Position numbers and translations under genes: made by a program. The notes under the pieces are model-generated. The model searched no databases and had not been told where the DNA came from. It saw nothing but the letters and a program-made list of their open reading frames with translations. A stretch of DNA of 64,000 nucleotides, from assembly GCF_003096035.1 (NCBI RefSeq), contig NZ_CP029186.1, positions 2,834,001 through 2,898,000 on the forward strand, in the 5' to 3' direction. Shown piece by piece: positions 34,865-44,052 of the stretch (its first letter is position 1; each line of letters starts with the position of its first letter). Source of the stretch: Flavobacterium album (GTDB taxonomy: Bacteria > Bacteroidota > Bacteroidia > Flavobacteriales > Flavobacteriaceae).

Positions 34865-34972
34865 AAACCCTCAACTATTGCTGAGGGTTTTACCGACCTG
34901 CAAGGTTTTTTTAACCTTGTAGGTCTAAATTTTCGAATAATTATACCTAGAAGGTCTTTAAGACCTTGCAGG
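34865..34972. repeat. Cluster of three hairpins, flavobacterial palindrome type
   Basis: Three successive hairpins lie after the terminator: AAACCCTCA/TGAGGGTTT (34865-34890), a 13-bp stem GACCTGCAAGGTT/AACCTTGTAGGTC with one G-U (34895-34925), and AAGGTCT/AGACCTT at about 34953-34970. The second and third share the AAGGT/ACCTTG core and resemble a palindromic repeat that I recall as common in flavobacterial intergenic regions. One or more may terminate clpB, which ends at 34989 on the minus strand. Confidence 0.6.
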
Positions 34973-34988
34973 ATTACAAATTATTGTT

Positions 34989-37595
34989 TTAATTCTTCAC
35001 AAGGTCGCTTTGGTTCCTGAACACCAGTTCCCCGTCAAAGCTATCGAGCAGTATAATGCTGTCGGTCGTTACTTTACCGGAAAGGATTTGTTTCGAAAGC
35101 TCGTTCATCACCTCTTTCTGGATCACACGTTTTACAGGGCGCGCACCAAAGTCAGGGTCATAGCCTTTTTTAGCAAGGTAGTCGATCGCCTCGGGGGTAG
35201 CATCCAGCGTAATGTTTTGCTTAGCGAGTAACCTGGTTACTGATTTCAGCTGAAGTCCTACGATCTCCCTGATGTTATCGCTGCTCAACGGCGTGAACAT
35301 CACGATATCATCAATACGGTTGATGAATTCAGGACGCACGGTCTGTTTGAGTAACCCAAGAACTTCTGTCTTAGCGGCTTCAATAGCAGTCTCGATATTG
35401 CCTTTAAAGTTCTCGAACTTCTCCTGTATGATGCTGCTTCCCATGTTGGAGGTCATAATGATGATGGAGTTCTTAAAGTCGGCTACGCGGCCTTTATTAT
35501 CCGTAAGCCTTCCTTCGTCCAGTACCTGTAGCAGGATATTGAAGGTGTCCGGGTGCGCTTTTTCAATCTCGTCTAACAGCACTACAGAATACGGCTTCCT
35601 GCGTACGGCTTCGGTAAGCTGCCCGCCTTCATCATAACCCACATATCCAGGAGGCGCACCTACCAATCGGCTCACGCTGTGGCGCTCCTGGTACTCACTC
35701 ATGTCGATACGCGTCATAGCATTTTCATCATCAAACAGGTACGAGGCAAGGGCTTTCGCTAACTCCGTTTTACCCACACCGGTCGTACCCAGGAACAGGA
35801 ACGAACCGATAGGTTTCTTTTGGTCCTGCAATCCGGCACGGCTCCTGCGTACGGCATCACTTACGGCTTCAATAGCTTCTTCCTGGCCAACCACGCGCTT
35901 GTGGAGTTCGTCTTCAAGGTTAAGCAGCTTTTCGCGTTCGCTTTGCAGCATTTTGGTAACCGGTATGCCGGTCCATTTGGCGACCACTTCGGCAATATCC
36001 TCATGGGTCACTTCTTCTTTTATCAGGCTTTCGCCTTTGTGGCTTTCGGCTAGCTGGCTTTCAAGCGCATCCAGTTTGTCCTGTGCCTCCTTGATCTTAC
36101 CGTAACGGAGTTCGGCTACTTTTCCGTAGTTGCCTTCGCGCTCGGCACGTTCGGCTTCTGCCTTAAAGTTCTCGATCTCGGTTTTGGCAGCTTGTATGTT
36201 ATCCACAACATCTTTCTCGCTCTTCCAGCGGGCGTAGATCTCGTTGCGGTCTTCTTTCAGGTTAGCAAGTTCCATACCGAGCGATTTTAGTTTCGGCTCG
36301 TCGTTCTCACGTTTAATAGCCTCGATCTCGATCTCCAGCTGCATGATCTTACGGTCCAGCACATCCAGTTCTTCCGGCTTGGAGTTGATCTCCATACGCA
36401 ATTTGGATGCCGCCTCATCCATAAGGTCGATAGCCTTGTCCGGAAGGAAACGGTTGGTAATATAGCGCTGCGATAGCTCTACTGCGGCTATGATCGCATC
36501 GTCTTTTATCCTTACTTGGTGGTGGGTCTCATATTTTTCTTTGATACCGCGAAGGATGGATATAGCGCTTTCGGTATCCGGCTCGTCCACCATTACCTTT
36601 TGGAAGCGGCGTTCGAGCGCTTTGTCTTTTTCGAAGTATTTCTGATATTCGTCAAGGGTTGTTGCGCCTATTGCTCGAAGCTCGCCACGGGCCAGGGCAG
36701 GTTTCAGGATGTTCGCGGCATCCATCGCGCCTTCACCGCCACCGGCACCCACAAGGGTATGTATCTCATCAATAAACAGCACGATATCGCCTTCGGCAGA
36801 AGTAACTTCCTTCACTACGGACTTCAAACGCTCTTCAAATTCACCTTTGTATTTAGCACCCGCTATCAGCGCACCCATATCAAGGGAGTACACGATCTTG
36901 CTCTTGAGGTTCTCAGGTACGTCGCCCTGTACGATACGGTGTGCAAGTCCTTCGGCAATAGCGGTCTTACCCACGCCGGGCTCACCTACGAGCATCGGGT
37001 TGTTTTTGGTGCGTCGCGAAAGGATCTGCAAAACGCGACGTATCTCCTCATCGCGGCCGATAACCGGGTCGAGTTTTCCCTCGTTAGCCAACTGGTTGAG
37101 GTTCTTAGCATATTTGTTAAGCGAATTATAGGTTTCTTCGGCGCTGGCAGAAGTCACTCTTTCTCCTTTTCGAAGTTCATCGATAGCTGCTTTCAGGCCT
37201 TTTTCGGTTACACCCTGGTCTTTTAATATCTGGGCTACTTTGCTTTTGGAAGCAAAAATGGCCAGCAGCAAATGCTCGATGGAAACAAATTCATCGTTCA
37301 TTTTACGTGCAATGTTCGAGGCTTCGGTAAGGGCGGTACCTGCATCGCGGGAAAGTCCTATTTCGCCACCTAATACTTTCGGGAAGCCTTCTATAACCCT
37401 GTCCAGTACCTGGTTGAATATTGGGAGGTTTACATTAAGTTTTTTAAGAAGGAAAGGCGTTACGTTTTCGTCCACTTCCAGGATAGCTTTCACGATGTGC
37501 TCGTTTTCTATCTGTTGCTGGCCAAGGCTTTGGGCGAGTTGCTGCGCCCTCTGTATGGCCTCTTGTGATTTTATGGTAAAATTGGCAAAGTTCAT
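34989..37595 (-). CDS. clpB: ATP-dependent disaggregase ClpB
   Basis: ClpB is a hexameric Hsp100 that pulls proteins out of aggregates together with DnaK. At 868 residues it has the standard layout: N-domain (1-150), AAA1 with GEPGVGKTA and DEIHTL, the coiled-coil M-domain (about 410-530, rich in [10 protein letters not shown] and [20 protein letters not shown]), AAA2 with GTTGVGKTE and [11 protein letters not shown], and the C-terminal small domain. The M-domain separates it from ClpA/ClpC. It is divergent from ytxJ, and the shared intergenic region holds two near-identical palindromes that may be operators. Confidence 0.96.
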   Translation of the reverse strand: MNFANFTIKSQEAIQRAQQLAQSLGQQQIENEHIVKAILEVDENVTPFLLKKLNVNLPIFNQVLDRVIEGFPKVLGGEIGLSRDAGTALTEASNIARKMNDEFVSIEHLLLAIFASKSKVAQILKDQGVTEKGLKAAIDELRKGERVTSASAEETYNSLNKYAKNLNQLANEGKLDPVIGRDEEIRRVLQILSRRTKNNPMLVGEPGVGKTAIAEGLAHRIVQGDVPENLKSKIVYSLDMGALIAGAKYKGEFEERLKSVVKEVTSAEGDIVLFIDEIHTLVGAGGGEGAMDAANILKPALARGELRAIGATTLDEYQKYFEKDKALERRFQKVMVDEPDTESAISILRGIKEKYETHHQVRIKDDAIIAAVELSQRYITNRFLPDKAIDLMDEAASKLRMEINSKPEELDVLDRKIMQLEIEIEAIKRENDEPKLKSLGMELANLKEDRNEIYARWKSEKDVVDNIQAAKTEIENFKAEAERAEREGNYGKVAELRYGKIKEAQDKLDALESQLAESHKGESLIKEEVTHEDIAEVVAKWTGIPVTKMLQSEREKLLNLEDELHKRVVGQEEAIEAVSDAVRRSRAGLQDQKKPIGSFLFLGTTGVGKTELAKALASYLFDDENAMTRIDMSEYQERHSVSRLVGAPPGYVGYDEGGQLTEAVRRKPYSVVLLDEIEKAHPDTFNILLQVLDEGRLTDNKGRVADFKNSIIIMTSNMGSSIIQEKFENFKGNIETAIEAAKTEVLGLLKQTVRPEFINRIDDIVMFTPLSSDNIREIVGLQLKSVTRLLAKQNITLDATPEAIDYLAKKGYDPDFGARPVKRVIQKEVMNELSKQILSGKVTTDSIILLDSFDGELVFRNQSDLVKN

Positions 37596-37655
37596 ATTCT
37601 AATTTATTTAAATTTGATAAGACTGTTTCAATTTCTGTTCCTTTAAGTAAAAACC

Positions 37656-37710
37656 GACAAATTGTCCTGAAGCACCAGTATTTATTACTAGTTTAGCAGA
37701 CAAAATGTCT
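37656..37710. promoter_or_regulatory. Two near-identical palindromes between clpB and ytxJ
   Basis: GACAAATTGTC (37656-37666) and GACAAAATGTC (37699-37709, extended to AGACA-AAA-TGTCT at 37698-37710) sit 43 bases apart centre to centre. The similarity and the position between two divergent stress-related genes suggest a dimeric regulator binding both. They do not match CIRCE. The identity of any regulator is unknown. Confidence 0.45.
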
Positions 37711-37723
37711 TAAAAATGTCAAT

Positions 37724-38116
37724 ATGGGCTTATTTAATAAAATGTTTGGCGAATCTGATAGTAAAGATACATCATCTTTGGGTGTAAAATGGAACAATTT
37801 AACGTCATCGCAACAGCTTGATGATATTATTCAGGAGTCGGCAGAGACACCCGTACTTATCTTTAAACACAGTACGCGATGTGGTATTAGCCGAATGGCG
37901 TTGAAGGGATTTGAGAGCGAATATGCAATCGAAGCTGATAAGGTAAAGCCCTATTTTTTAGACCTGCTGGAACACCGGGATATTTCGAATGAAATTGCCA
38001 CGATCTTCCATGTCGAGCACCAGTCGCCGCAATTGCTGCTTGTGAAGGATGGCGTGGTTACCTATCATACTTCCCACGGCGACATTAATGCCGGGGAAGT
38101 GAAAGCAAAGTTGTAG
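37724..38116 (+). CDS. ytxJ: Bacillithiol-system redox protein YtxJ
   Basis: The 130-residue thioredoxin-like protein has the YtxJ core: PVLIFKHSTRCGISRMAL with the single active cysteine in RCGIS, followed by YFLDLLEHRDISNEIATIF and the cis-proline segment HQSPQLLLVKDG. YtxJ-type proteins are thought to take bacillithiol off proteins (bacilliredoxin-like), and bacillithiol is used by many Bacteroidota. It is divergent from clpB and followed by a terminator, so it is probably monocistronic and stress-related. Confidence 0.85.
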   Translation: MGLFNKMFGESDSKDTSSLGVKWNNLTSSQQLDDIIQESAETPVLIFKHSTRCGISRMALKGFESEYAIEADKVKPYFLDLLEHRDISNEIATIFHVEHQSPQLLLVKDGVVTYHTSHGDINAGEVKAKL

Positions 38117-38241
38117 AACTTATCGGTAGAACACATTTTTCTTTCAGCCTTTCTGTTAGGATTTATCTTTATAAATCAGGATTGTTTCCCCGGGTATTAA
38201 TGGCTTTTAATACTTTAAATTCGGGAACTCATATAAACAAA

Positions 38242-38270
38242 ACGCCCCCAACCGGGGCGTGTATTATTTT
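38242..38270 (+). terminator. Rho-independent terminator
   Basis: ACGCCCC (38242-38248) and GGGGCGT (38254-38260) form a 7-bp stem with a 5-base loop, followed by an A/T-rich tail with a T run. It is the likely end of the ytxJ transcript. Confidence 0.7.
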
Positions 38271-38344
38271 TTAAAAGATGGAATTATAACTCAGTTATTA
38301 TTATCGAAAGAAAATCTTACATTAGTGCGAGATAATCTCTATGG

Positions 38345-39358
38345 ATGAAAAAGCCTAATCTTAATTTAAATGCGAGGCCCCTATTTATAATAGTGATCTC
38401 AATACTGTTCTTTTTGTGTAGGCATACAGGCAATAAAAATAGTAATGACATTGCACAATTAACCACAAATATCAACAAAAACAAAGATTGTATAAAGGAA
38501 ACCGGAGAACTGGATGCGGATAGTATTGCTTTTGACGGAATTTTGCAGGATGCATTAAAGTTAGCCGATAAAAATATAAGTAAAAATAATTTCTCTAAAA
38601 AATACAATGTCGTTTCAGAAGCGGATGGAAGTCCTATAGTGGAAGTTGAGATTAATTTAGGCTATCATTTTACAAAAACATTACAACACCTCGTAGTTCG
38701 GAGGAAAGACCCATCCACGGTTTATATTGACATTTTCTCTAAGCAAAATAAAAAGTTTAAAAAAGTGCTTTCGCATGAACAATGGGCGTTGGAATATACA
38801 AACGATACTATTCGGAATGTTAATGGTGACGGATATAAAGATTTTATAGTTAATTGGTATGGCAGCAGCGGATGTTGTCTCAAAGCATTCAGTAATGTTT
38901 ATCTATTAAGGGCGGACAAGCAGACTTTTGCTAAGAACCTGGAGTTTATAAATCCAACCTTTTCGCCAGAAGAAGGTATTATCAGGGGTGTATGCTATGG
39001 TCAGCCGGGAGAAACGGAAATGTATAAATATAAATGGAATGGGGAACTGACCGATACTTTGGAATATGTCTCCTACCAAATAGATGATGCGGGAATTAAG
39101 ACAGGAAAAGTTATCCTTTCTAATGGAGATTCATACAGCAAAAAGTATAAGGTCATCAAAGTATTAAATGCTGTCCCGCAAGAATATAGGAAGATCGGTG
39201 GCTATGACTGGTTTACGGGAAATGTTGTGATTAAACAGAAATATAAAAGCCCCTTTCGGGGCTTTACTCTTTTTACTTCTTATAAGGAGGCAGCAACTTA
39301 CTGCACACTTCCCCAAAGCCTATCCGTACCTCGTCGTTCTCACAATAGCCGCGCATGA
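38345..39358 (+). CDS. Lipoprotein-like protein of unknown function, 3' end running into the opposite gene
   Basis: A frame of 337 codons, AT-richer than its neighbours by eye, starting MKKPNLNLNARPLFIIVISI with a hydrophobic segment and a lipobox-like LFFLC. The middle has a DGYKDFIVNWYGSSGCC segment of the FG-GAP or XAC2610 type, suggesting a secreted beta protein. The last 30 or so codons run through a terminator-like hairpin (39246-39265) and overlap fumarylacetoacetase by 86 bases, so the true stop has probably been lost by a frameshift just before 39246. The protein up to KYKVIKVLNAVPQEYRKI looks ordered. Confidence 0.6.
   Translation: MKKPNLNLNARPLFIIVISILFFLCRHTGNKNSNDIAQLTTNINKNKDCIKETGELDADSIAFDGILQDALKLADKNISKNNFSKKYNVVSEADGSPIVEVEINLGYHFTKTLQHLVVRRKDPSTVYIDIFSKQNKKFKKVLSHEQWALEYTNDTIRNVNGDGYKDFIVNWYGSSGCCLKAFSNVYLLRADKQTFAKNLEFINPTFSPEEGIIRGVCYGQPGETEMYKYKWNGELTDTLEYVSYQIDDAGIKTGKVILSNGDSYSKKYKVIKVLNAVPQEYRKIGGYDWFTGNVVIKQKYKSPFRGFTLFTSYKEAATYCTLPQSLSVPRRSHNSRA
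39246..39265. terminator. Terminator hairpin inside the preceding open frame
   Basis: A perfect 8-bp stem (AAAGCCCC / GGGGCTTT) with a TTTC loop lies 8 bases from the fumarylacetoacetase stop on the minus strand and within the last codons of the + strand frame. It can serve both directions. Confidence 0.7.
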
Positions 39359-40556
39359 TCACGCTGTCGCCGTCGTTGATGAACTTGCGTTCGGTACCGT
39401 CTTTAAGGGTTATTGGGTTCTTGCCGCCCCAGGTAAGTTCCAGCATAGATCCGAAGCTATCGGGCGTAGGGCCGGAGATGGTACCGCTTCCCATAAGATC
39501 ACCACTGTTGATGCGGCAGCCATTTACGGTGTGGTGCGCCAGCTGCTGTGCCATGCTCCAGTACATATATTTAAAGTTCGAATTTGAGATCACGGTCTCT
39601 TCGCCGCCTTCCGGCTCGATAGCAACCTGTAGTTTTATGTCAAACGCGTGCGCGCCTTGCTGTTGCAGGTATTCCAATGGCTGCGGGTCGTTTTGCGAAG
39701 GCCCTTTGGTACGGAAAGGTTCCAACGCATCCAGCGTTACAATCCATGGAGACATGGACGATGCGAAGTTTTTCGCTAAGAATGGCCCAAGCGGCACGTA
39801 CTCCCATTTTTGGATATCGCGTGCGCTCCAGTCGTTGAACAGCACCATCCCGAAGATATGCTCTTCGGCCTCTTCCACAGGTATTTGCTCTCCCATAACG
39901 TTGGCATCGGTAGTGATGAACGCCATTTCAAGCTCAAAGTCTACCAGCTTGGATGGGCCATATACCGGTTTTTCGGCGCCAGGAGGCAAAGTCTGGCCAT
40001 AAGGGCGGTGCACCGGAATTCCCGAAGGTACTATTGTAGACGATCTTCCGTGGTAGCCCACAGGCAGGTGGAGCCAGTTGGGCAGCAGTGCATTTTCAGG
40101 GTCACGGAACATGATGCCTACATTGGTAGCGTGCTCACGGCTCGAATAAAAGTCGGTATAATCACCAATAAGCACCGGCAGCTGCATTTCGACATCCTCT
40201 ATGTTGAATATCACCACAGCTTTATGGTCTTCATTATCTTTAAGTTCGTTATTGGTCGCATCAAATAGGTCGGCAATGCGGTTGCGCACCAGTCTCCATG
40301 TCTTTTTCCCGTCAGATATGAAGTCGTTTAATGTATCCTGCATGAACATATCGTCGGTAAGTTCGATGCCTTCAAAATAATTAAGCTGCTGGAGTGCGCC
40401 AAGGTCGATCGCATAATCGCCGATCCGCGTGCCAATGGTCACAACATCATCTTTGGTTATAAACACGCCAAAAGGGATGTTCTGGATTGGAAAATCGCTG
40501 TCTTTTGGTACATTAAGCCAGGATTTTCTGGATGGGTCATTTGCAGTTAGTGGCAT
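39273..40556 (-). CDS. fahA: Fumarylacetoacetase
   Basis: This hydrolase cuts fumarylacetoacetate to fumarate and acetoacetate, the last step of tyrosine breakdown. The 427-residue product has the N-terminal SH3-like domain (IPFGVFITKDDVVTIGTRIG), and the catalytic domain with GYHGRSSTIVPSGIPVHRPYGQ, the metal-binding FELEMAFI and DWSARDIQKWEYVPLGPF, and the SGDLMGSGTISGP and MRGYCEN end. Length and motifs are as for the animal and bacterial enzymes. A full promoter lies at 40593-40622. It is divergent from glyA; no other tyrosine pathway genes are next to it. Confidence 0.94.
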   Translation of the reverse strand: MPLTANDPSRKSWLNVPKDSDFPIQNIPFGVFITKDDVVTIGTRIGDYAIDLGALQQLNYFEGIELTDDMFMQDTLNDFISDGKKTWRLVRNRIADLFDATNNELKDNEDHKAVVIFNIEDVEMQLPVLIGDYTDFYSSREHATNVGIMFRDPENALLPNWLHLPVGYHGRSSTIVPSGIPVHRPYGQTLPPGAEKPVYGPSKLVDFELEMAFITTDANVMGEQIPVEEAEEHIFGMVLFNDWSARDIQKWEYVPLGPFLAKNFASSMSPWIVTLDALEPFRTKGPSQNDPQPLEYLQQQGAHAFDIKLQVAIEPEGGEETVISNSNFKYMYWSMAQQLAHHTVNGCRINSGDLMGSGTISGPTPDSFGSMLELTWGGKNPITLKDGTERKFINDGDSVIMRGYCENDEVRIGFGEVCSKLLPPYKK

Positions 40557-40592
40557 ATTCTAAGTATGTGTTTTTTTGTTTTATTGAATTAT

Positions 40593-40622
40593 CAAATATA
40601 GTCTCCTCTGTCGTTTTACCAA
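40593..40622 (-). promoter_or_regulatory. Promoter of fahA
   Basis: On the minus strand TTG (40622-40620), a 19-base spacer and TATATTTG (40600-40593) match the Bacteroidota consensus, 37 bases before the fahA ATG. Confidence 0.7.
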
Positions 40623-40667
40623 ACGTTTTTTTGTACTTTTGACAGCAAATTAACGAAAAATTATAAA

Positions 40668-41942
40668 ATGCAACGCGACGAACAAATTTTCGACCTGATC
40701 CTGGAAGAGCAGGAAAGGCAGATACACGGACTGGAACTAATTGCATCAGAAAATTTTGTGAGCGACCAGGTGCTGGAAGCCGCAGGTTCTGTTTTAACGA
40801 ATAAATATGCAGAGGGCTATCCCGGCAAACGCTATTATGGCGGATGTGAGGTAGTTGATGTTATTGAGCAGATCGCTATCGACAGGGCAAAAGAACTGTT
40901 CGGCGCAGAATATGTAAACGTGCAGCCGCATTCCGGATCGCAGGCTAATACAGCTGTATATGCCGCTATCCTTAAGCCGGGCGATAAAATATTAGGTTTC
41001 GACCTTTCGCACGGCGGACACCTTACGCACGGTTCGCCTGTTAATTTTTCAGGTAAATTATACAACCCTGTGTTTTATGGTGTAGAGCAGGAGACAGGCC
41101 GTCTGAATTACGACAAGATACAGGAAATAGCCGAAAAAGAAAAGCCCCAGGTGATCATCGCAGGCGCTTCAGCCTATTCACGTGATATGGACTTTAAGCG
41201 TTTCCGCGAAATTGCAGACAGCGTAGGCGCACTGCTTATGGCCGATATTGCTCACCCTGCAGGGCTTATAGCCAAAGGCCTTATGAACGACCCAATCCCA
41301 CATTGCCACATCGTTACGACTACTACCCACAAAACCCTTCGCGGGCCACGTGGCGGTATGATCATGATGGGTAAGGATTTCGAGAACCCGTTCGGGCTGA
41401 AAACACCAAAAGGCGAGATCAGGATGATGTCGTCCTTGCTTGATGGCGCTGTATTCCCGGGTAACCAGGGCGGGCCGTTGGAGCATATTATTGCAGCTAA
41501 AGCAGTGGCTTTTGGTGAGGCGTTAACCGATAATTTCTTCCGTTATGCCATGCAGGTGCAAAAGAATGCCAAAGCAATGGCAGCAGCTTTTGTAAATAGG
41601 GATTACAACATCATTTCCGGCGGTACCGATAACCACATGATGCTTATCGACCTCAGGAATAAAAACCTTTCGGGTAAAGAAGCGGAGAACGCTTTAGTAA
41701 AAGCCGAAATCACGGTAAACAAGAATATGGTACCGTTTGATGACAGGTCGCCATTCGTAACTTCGGGTATCCGGGTGGGAACAGCAGCTATCACTACTCG
41801 CGGACTTGTAGAAGCAGATATGGAAACTATCGTGGCGCTTATCGACCGTGTAATAATGGACCACACCAACGAGGAGGTGCTGGAGCAGGTTGCTGATGAG
41901 GTAAACGACATGATGAGCGAAAGGCCGATATTCGTGTTTTAA
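40668..41942 (+). CDS. glyA: Serine hydroxymethyltransferase
   Basis: GlyA converts serine and tetrahydrofolate to glycine and methylene-tetrahydrofolate, the main source of one-carbon units. The 424-residue PLP enzyme shows LIASENFVS near the start, [34 protein letters not shown], the cofactor lysine in [29 protein letters not shown] and the end [14 protein letters not shown]. All are standard. A TACTTTTG element at 40634-40641 precedes the ATG. A terminator follows at 41964-41989. Confidence 0.97.
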   Translation: MQRDEQIFDLILEEQERQIHGLELIASENFVSDQVLEAAGSVLTNKYAEGYPGKRYYGGCEVVDVIEQIAIDRAKELFGAEYVNVQPHSGSQANTAVYAAILKPGDKILGFDLSHGGHLTHGSPVNFSGKLYNPVFYGVEQETGRLNYDKIQEIAEKEKPQVIIAGASAYSRDMDFKRFREIADSVGALLMADIAHPAGLIAKGLMNDPIPHCHIVTTTTHKTLRGPRGGMIMMGKDFENPFGLKTPKGEIRMMSSLLDGAVFPGNQGGPLEHIIAAKAVAFGEALTDNFFRYAMQVQKNAKAMAAAFVNRDYNIISGGTDNHMMLIDLRNKNLSGKEAENALVKAEITVNKNMVPFDDRSPFVTSGIRVGTAAITTRGLVEADMETIVALIDRVIMDHTNEEVLEQVADEVNDMMSERPIFVF

Positions 41943-41963
41943 TTCATTCATGTAAAATTTTTT

Positions 41964-41989
41964 AAGTCCCAATTGTTTGGGACTTTTTT
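41964..41989 (+). terminator. Rho-independent terminator of glyA
   Basis: A 9-bp perfect stem (AAGTCCCAA / TTGGGACTT) with a 4-base loop and a T run. Confidence 0.8.
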
Positions 41990-42015
41990 ATTTCCCATAA
42001 ATTAGGCCCACAAAT

Positions 42016-42564
42016 ATGGGAGATACACAAGGCAATTTCAGGAAAGTATATTTTGAGCACAGGATACTCGTGTATAACCTGGCGCTCCATTACGTGCTAA
42101 ACATTGAGGATGCCGAGGAAATAACCCAGGATGTTTTTGTAAAAGTACACGAGTCGTTCGCAACATTCAAAAATGAGTCATCGCTGAAAACCTGGATCTA
42201 CCGGATAACGGTAAACCAATCCCTTGACTTCATAAAGCGCCGCGACAGCAAAAAGCGGTTCTTTATCTTCGGAAGGAAAAGCACATCTGAAAAAGAATAT
42301 ATAAACCTTTCCAGTTTTGAACATCCGGGAATTGCTCTTGAAGACAAAGAGAAGTCAAAATTGCTTTTTTCGATCATCGACCAATTACCCGAAACCCAGA
42401 AGACCGCTTTCCTGTTATCAAAGCTCGAAGGCCTTGCAAACCCGGAAATTGCGGCTATTATGGAAACCAGCATAGGCGCGGTAGAATCGCTGTTGGTAAG
42501 GGCAAAAAAAACATTACAGGAAAAACTTGACGGAAAATTTGAAGGATACCGCAGGAAAAAATAA
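42016..42564 (+). CDS. ECF-type RNA polymerase sigma factor
   Basis: The 182-residue protein has region 2 (residues about 15-80: YNLALHYVLNIEDAEEITQDVFVKVHESF and WIYRITVNQSLDFIKR) and region 4 (about 120-175: IIDQLPETQKTAFLLSKLEGL and MGTSIGAVESLLVRAKK-type helix-turn-helix). It directs transcription in response to an envelope signal. The next two genes follow in the same direction: a small membrane-anchored protein that could be its anti-sigma factor and a Spy/CpxP-like periplasmic protein, the order seen in CnrYXH-type metal sensing cassettes. Confidence 0.93.
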   Translation: MGDTQGNFRKVYFEHRILVYNLALHYVLNIEDAEEITQDVFVKVHESFATFKNESSLKTWIYRITVNQSLDFIKRRDSKKRFFIFGRKSTSEKEYINLSSFEHPGIALEDKEKSKLLFSIIDQLPETQKTAFLLSKLEGLANPEIAAIMETSIGAVESLLVRAKKTLQEKLDGKFEGYRRKK

Positions 42565-42578
42565 TAAACAGCGTCTAA

Positions 42579-42851
42579 ATGGATATGGAAAAGCAAAAAT
42601 GGATAGAGGATGTAATTGATAGCGGCAGCAGGGTGCGAAAACTCGCTCCGCGTGACAGCCTTTTGGAAGCTATCGAAAGGAGGGTAGCCCCAGTTGCTGA
42701 GGTTCCGGCCAGGAAAGTCTGGATAGCTGCGGCATCTGTCGCCGTACTGATAGCGCTGAATTTTGCAGCTATCAAAGCGGCAGGCGATACCGGCACCGAA
42801 AAATCTTCAACAACCGAAACACCGCTTTATACTAATAACCAGCTTTATTAA
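42579..42851 (+). CDS. Small membrane protein, candidate anti-sigma factor
   Basis: A 90-residue protein with a cytoplasmic N-terminus (MDMEKQKWIEDVIDSGSRVR), one membrane helix (VWIAAASVAVLIALNFAAI, about residues 47-66) and a short periplasmic tail. The size and topology, and the place right after the sigma gene (14 bases), fit a CnrY-like anti-sigma factor, but no conserved motif proves this. The stop is 1 base before the next ATG. Confidence 0.7.
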   Translation: MDMEKQKWIEDVIDSGSRVRKLAPRDSLLEAIERRVAPVAEVPARKVWIAAASVAVLIALNFAAIKAAGDTGTEKSSTTETPLYTNNQLY

Positions 42852-42852
42852 T

Positions 42853-43311
42853 ATGAAAAAGACAACATTATTAGGGATAGGGATTGTACTCCTTTTAGTT
42901 ATAAACGCTGCCACGCTGGGCTTTGTATACTTTAAGGCAGGCCCTCCGCCAAGGCATCCCGAACCAAAACAAGTCATTGCGGAGATGCTTCATTTTGATG
43001 AGAGCCAGCAACATCAATACGAGGAAAAGATTGCATGGCATCGTACACGCATCAATGAGCTGGATGGCAAGATCAGGAAAGCGAAAGAACAGCTTTACGA
43101 AACGCTTGCCGACAACAATTCCCTAAAAAAGGACAGCCTTACGCAGGTTTTAACAGAGCTGCATAAGGAAATTGAGGAAACACATTATAAGCATTTCAGC
43201 GATATAAAATCAATCTGCAAACCGGAGCAGCAGATTTATTATAAACAGCTTATACTTGATTTGCCTCACCTTTTTGGGCCACAGCACAAACCCAAGCATA
43301 AGCGTAATTAA
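42853..43311 (+). CDS. Spy/CpxP-like periplasmic protein, membrane-anchored
   Basis: A 152-residue protein starting MKKTTLLGIGIVLLLVINAA (signal anchor), then a long helical region: MLHFDESQQHQYEEKIAWHRTR, RKAKEQLYETLADNNSL, and HYKHFSDIKSICKPEQQIYY. This is the heavy-metal-resistance/CnrX-NccX or Spy fold, a helical hairpin that senses metals or binds unfolded proteins. The ATG at 42853 is used because the upstream in-frame part overlaps the previous gene. With the sigma factor and putative anti-sigma it forms one operon. Confidence 0.8.
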   Translation: MKKTTLLGIGIVLLLVINAATLGFVYFKAGPPPRHPEPKQVIAEMLHFDESQQHQYEEKIAWHRTRINELDGKIRKAKEQLYETLADNNSLKKDSLTQVLTELHKEIEETHYKHFSDIKSICKPEQQIYYKQLILDLPHLFGPQHKPKHKRN

Positions 43312-43438
43312 ATAAATTGGACTAAAGATTTAAAATGTAATTACAATGTAGTTATATTGTAGATTTATTGTTAATGTCCTTTTAATTAAGTTGTTATAGG
43401 TTTGTAGTTTCTTTATATTTAAGGTAAATACCTTACTT

Positions 43439-43852
43439 ATGGAAACTTATTTTGTTGTTCTGCAACTGCCGGGCAGTACAGAACTTAAATTTGTAGATGG
43501 CAAATACAGCCCTGAAAATTTCTGGCATTATGCTGCTACCGTTATCGGTAATGGAAAATCGGATATCATATCTGTCAGGCAGGATACAGGAGTATCGGAA
43601 GAGTTGCGCAGCCACGCTGATTGCAGCAGGAAATTTGAAACTTACATATTATTTTACCTAATGCTTAGTAAAGACGAGATACGGGATAAGAACACAATCC
43701 TTCGTAAAATATCTGACCTGCTGAAGGTAGCCAACTACGAGTTTGTTATAGATGCGAATGACAATTACCAGCTTGTGATGCGCGATTATATGGATATGGA
43801 TAACACGGATATCACAGGGCATTATTATGGAGGTACGCATTTATCGGCCTAA
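43439..43852 (+). CDS. Unknown cytoplasmic protein
   Basis: The 137-residue product (METYFVVLQLPGSTELKFVD) has no signal peptide or membrane helix. A middle region LFYLMLSKDEIRDKNTILRKISDLL is helical and the end is acidic (DYMDMDNTDITGHYYGG). A TAGGTTTG element (43397-43404) lies 34 bases upstream. No family recognised; the neighbours are on the same strand but separated by gaps of 127 and 200 bases. Confidence 0.65.
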   Translation: METYFVVLQLPGSTELKFVDGKYSPENFWHYAATVIGNGKSDIISVRQDTGVSEELRSHADCSRKFETYILFYLMLSKDEIRDKNTILRKISDLLKVANYEFVIDANDNYQLVMRDYMDMDNTDITGHYYGGTHLSA

Positions 43853-43909
43853 TCCGGATGAGAGTTGAAAAGAAATGCTTTCCGTTACAAAATCAATTAT
43901 GATTTGTGT

Positions 43910-43926
43910 GACACAGGCACTGTGTC
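43910..43926. repeat. Short palindrome GACACAG-GCA-CTGTGTC
   Basis: A perfect 7-bp palindrome in the gap between two genes. It is akin in sequence to the imperfect palindrome at 50148-50176, so these may be copies of a short flavobacterial interspersed hairpin. The rest of the 43853-44052 gap shows nothing. Confidence 0.45.
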
Positions 43927-44052
43927 TCTATGTAAACGTTAATTTCATATTGTCAATGCATCATACTTCGGACATCCGACATACAACTTCTACTGTAAAA
44001 TTTTATATTACATTTTAGAATTTCTAAGCTGTAAAGTGCTAATTTTATAGCT

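Noticed and set aside
36709..37131. 140-codon + strand frame opposite the ClpB AAA1 region
   Set aside because: Same region as the ClpB Walker A and M-domain coding sequence; serine/alanine-rich composition is that of antisense.
36516..37226. 236-codon open frame on the + strand
   Set aside because: It is antisense to clpB and has no domain of its own.
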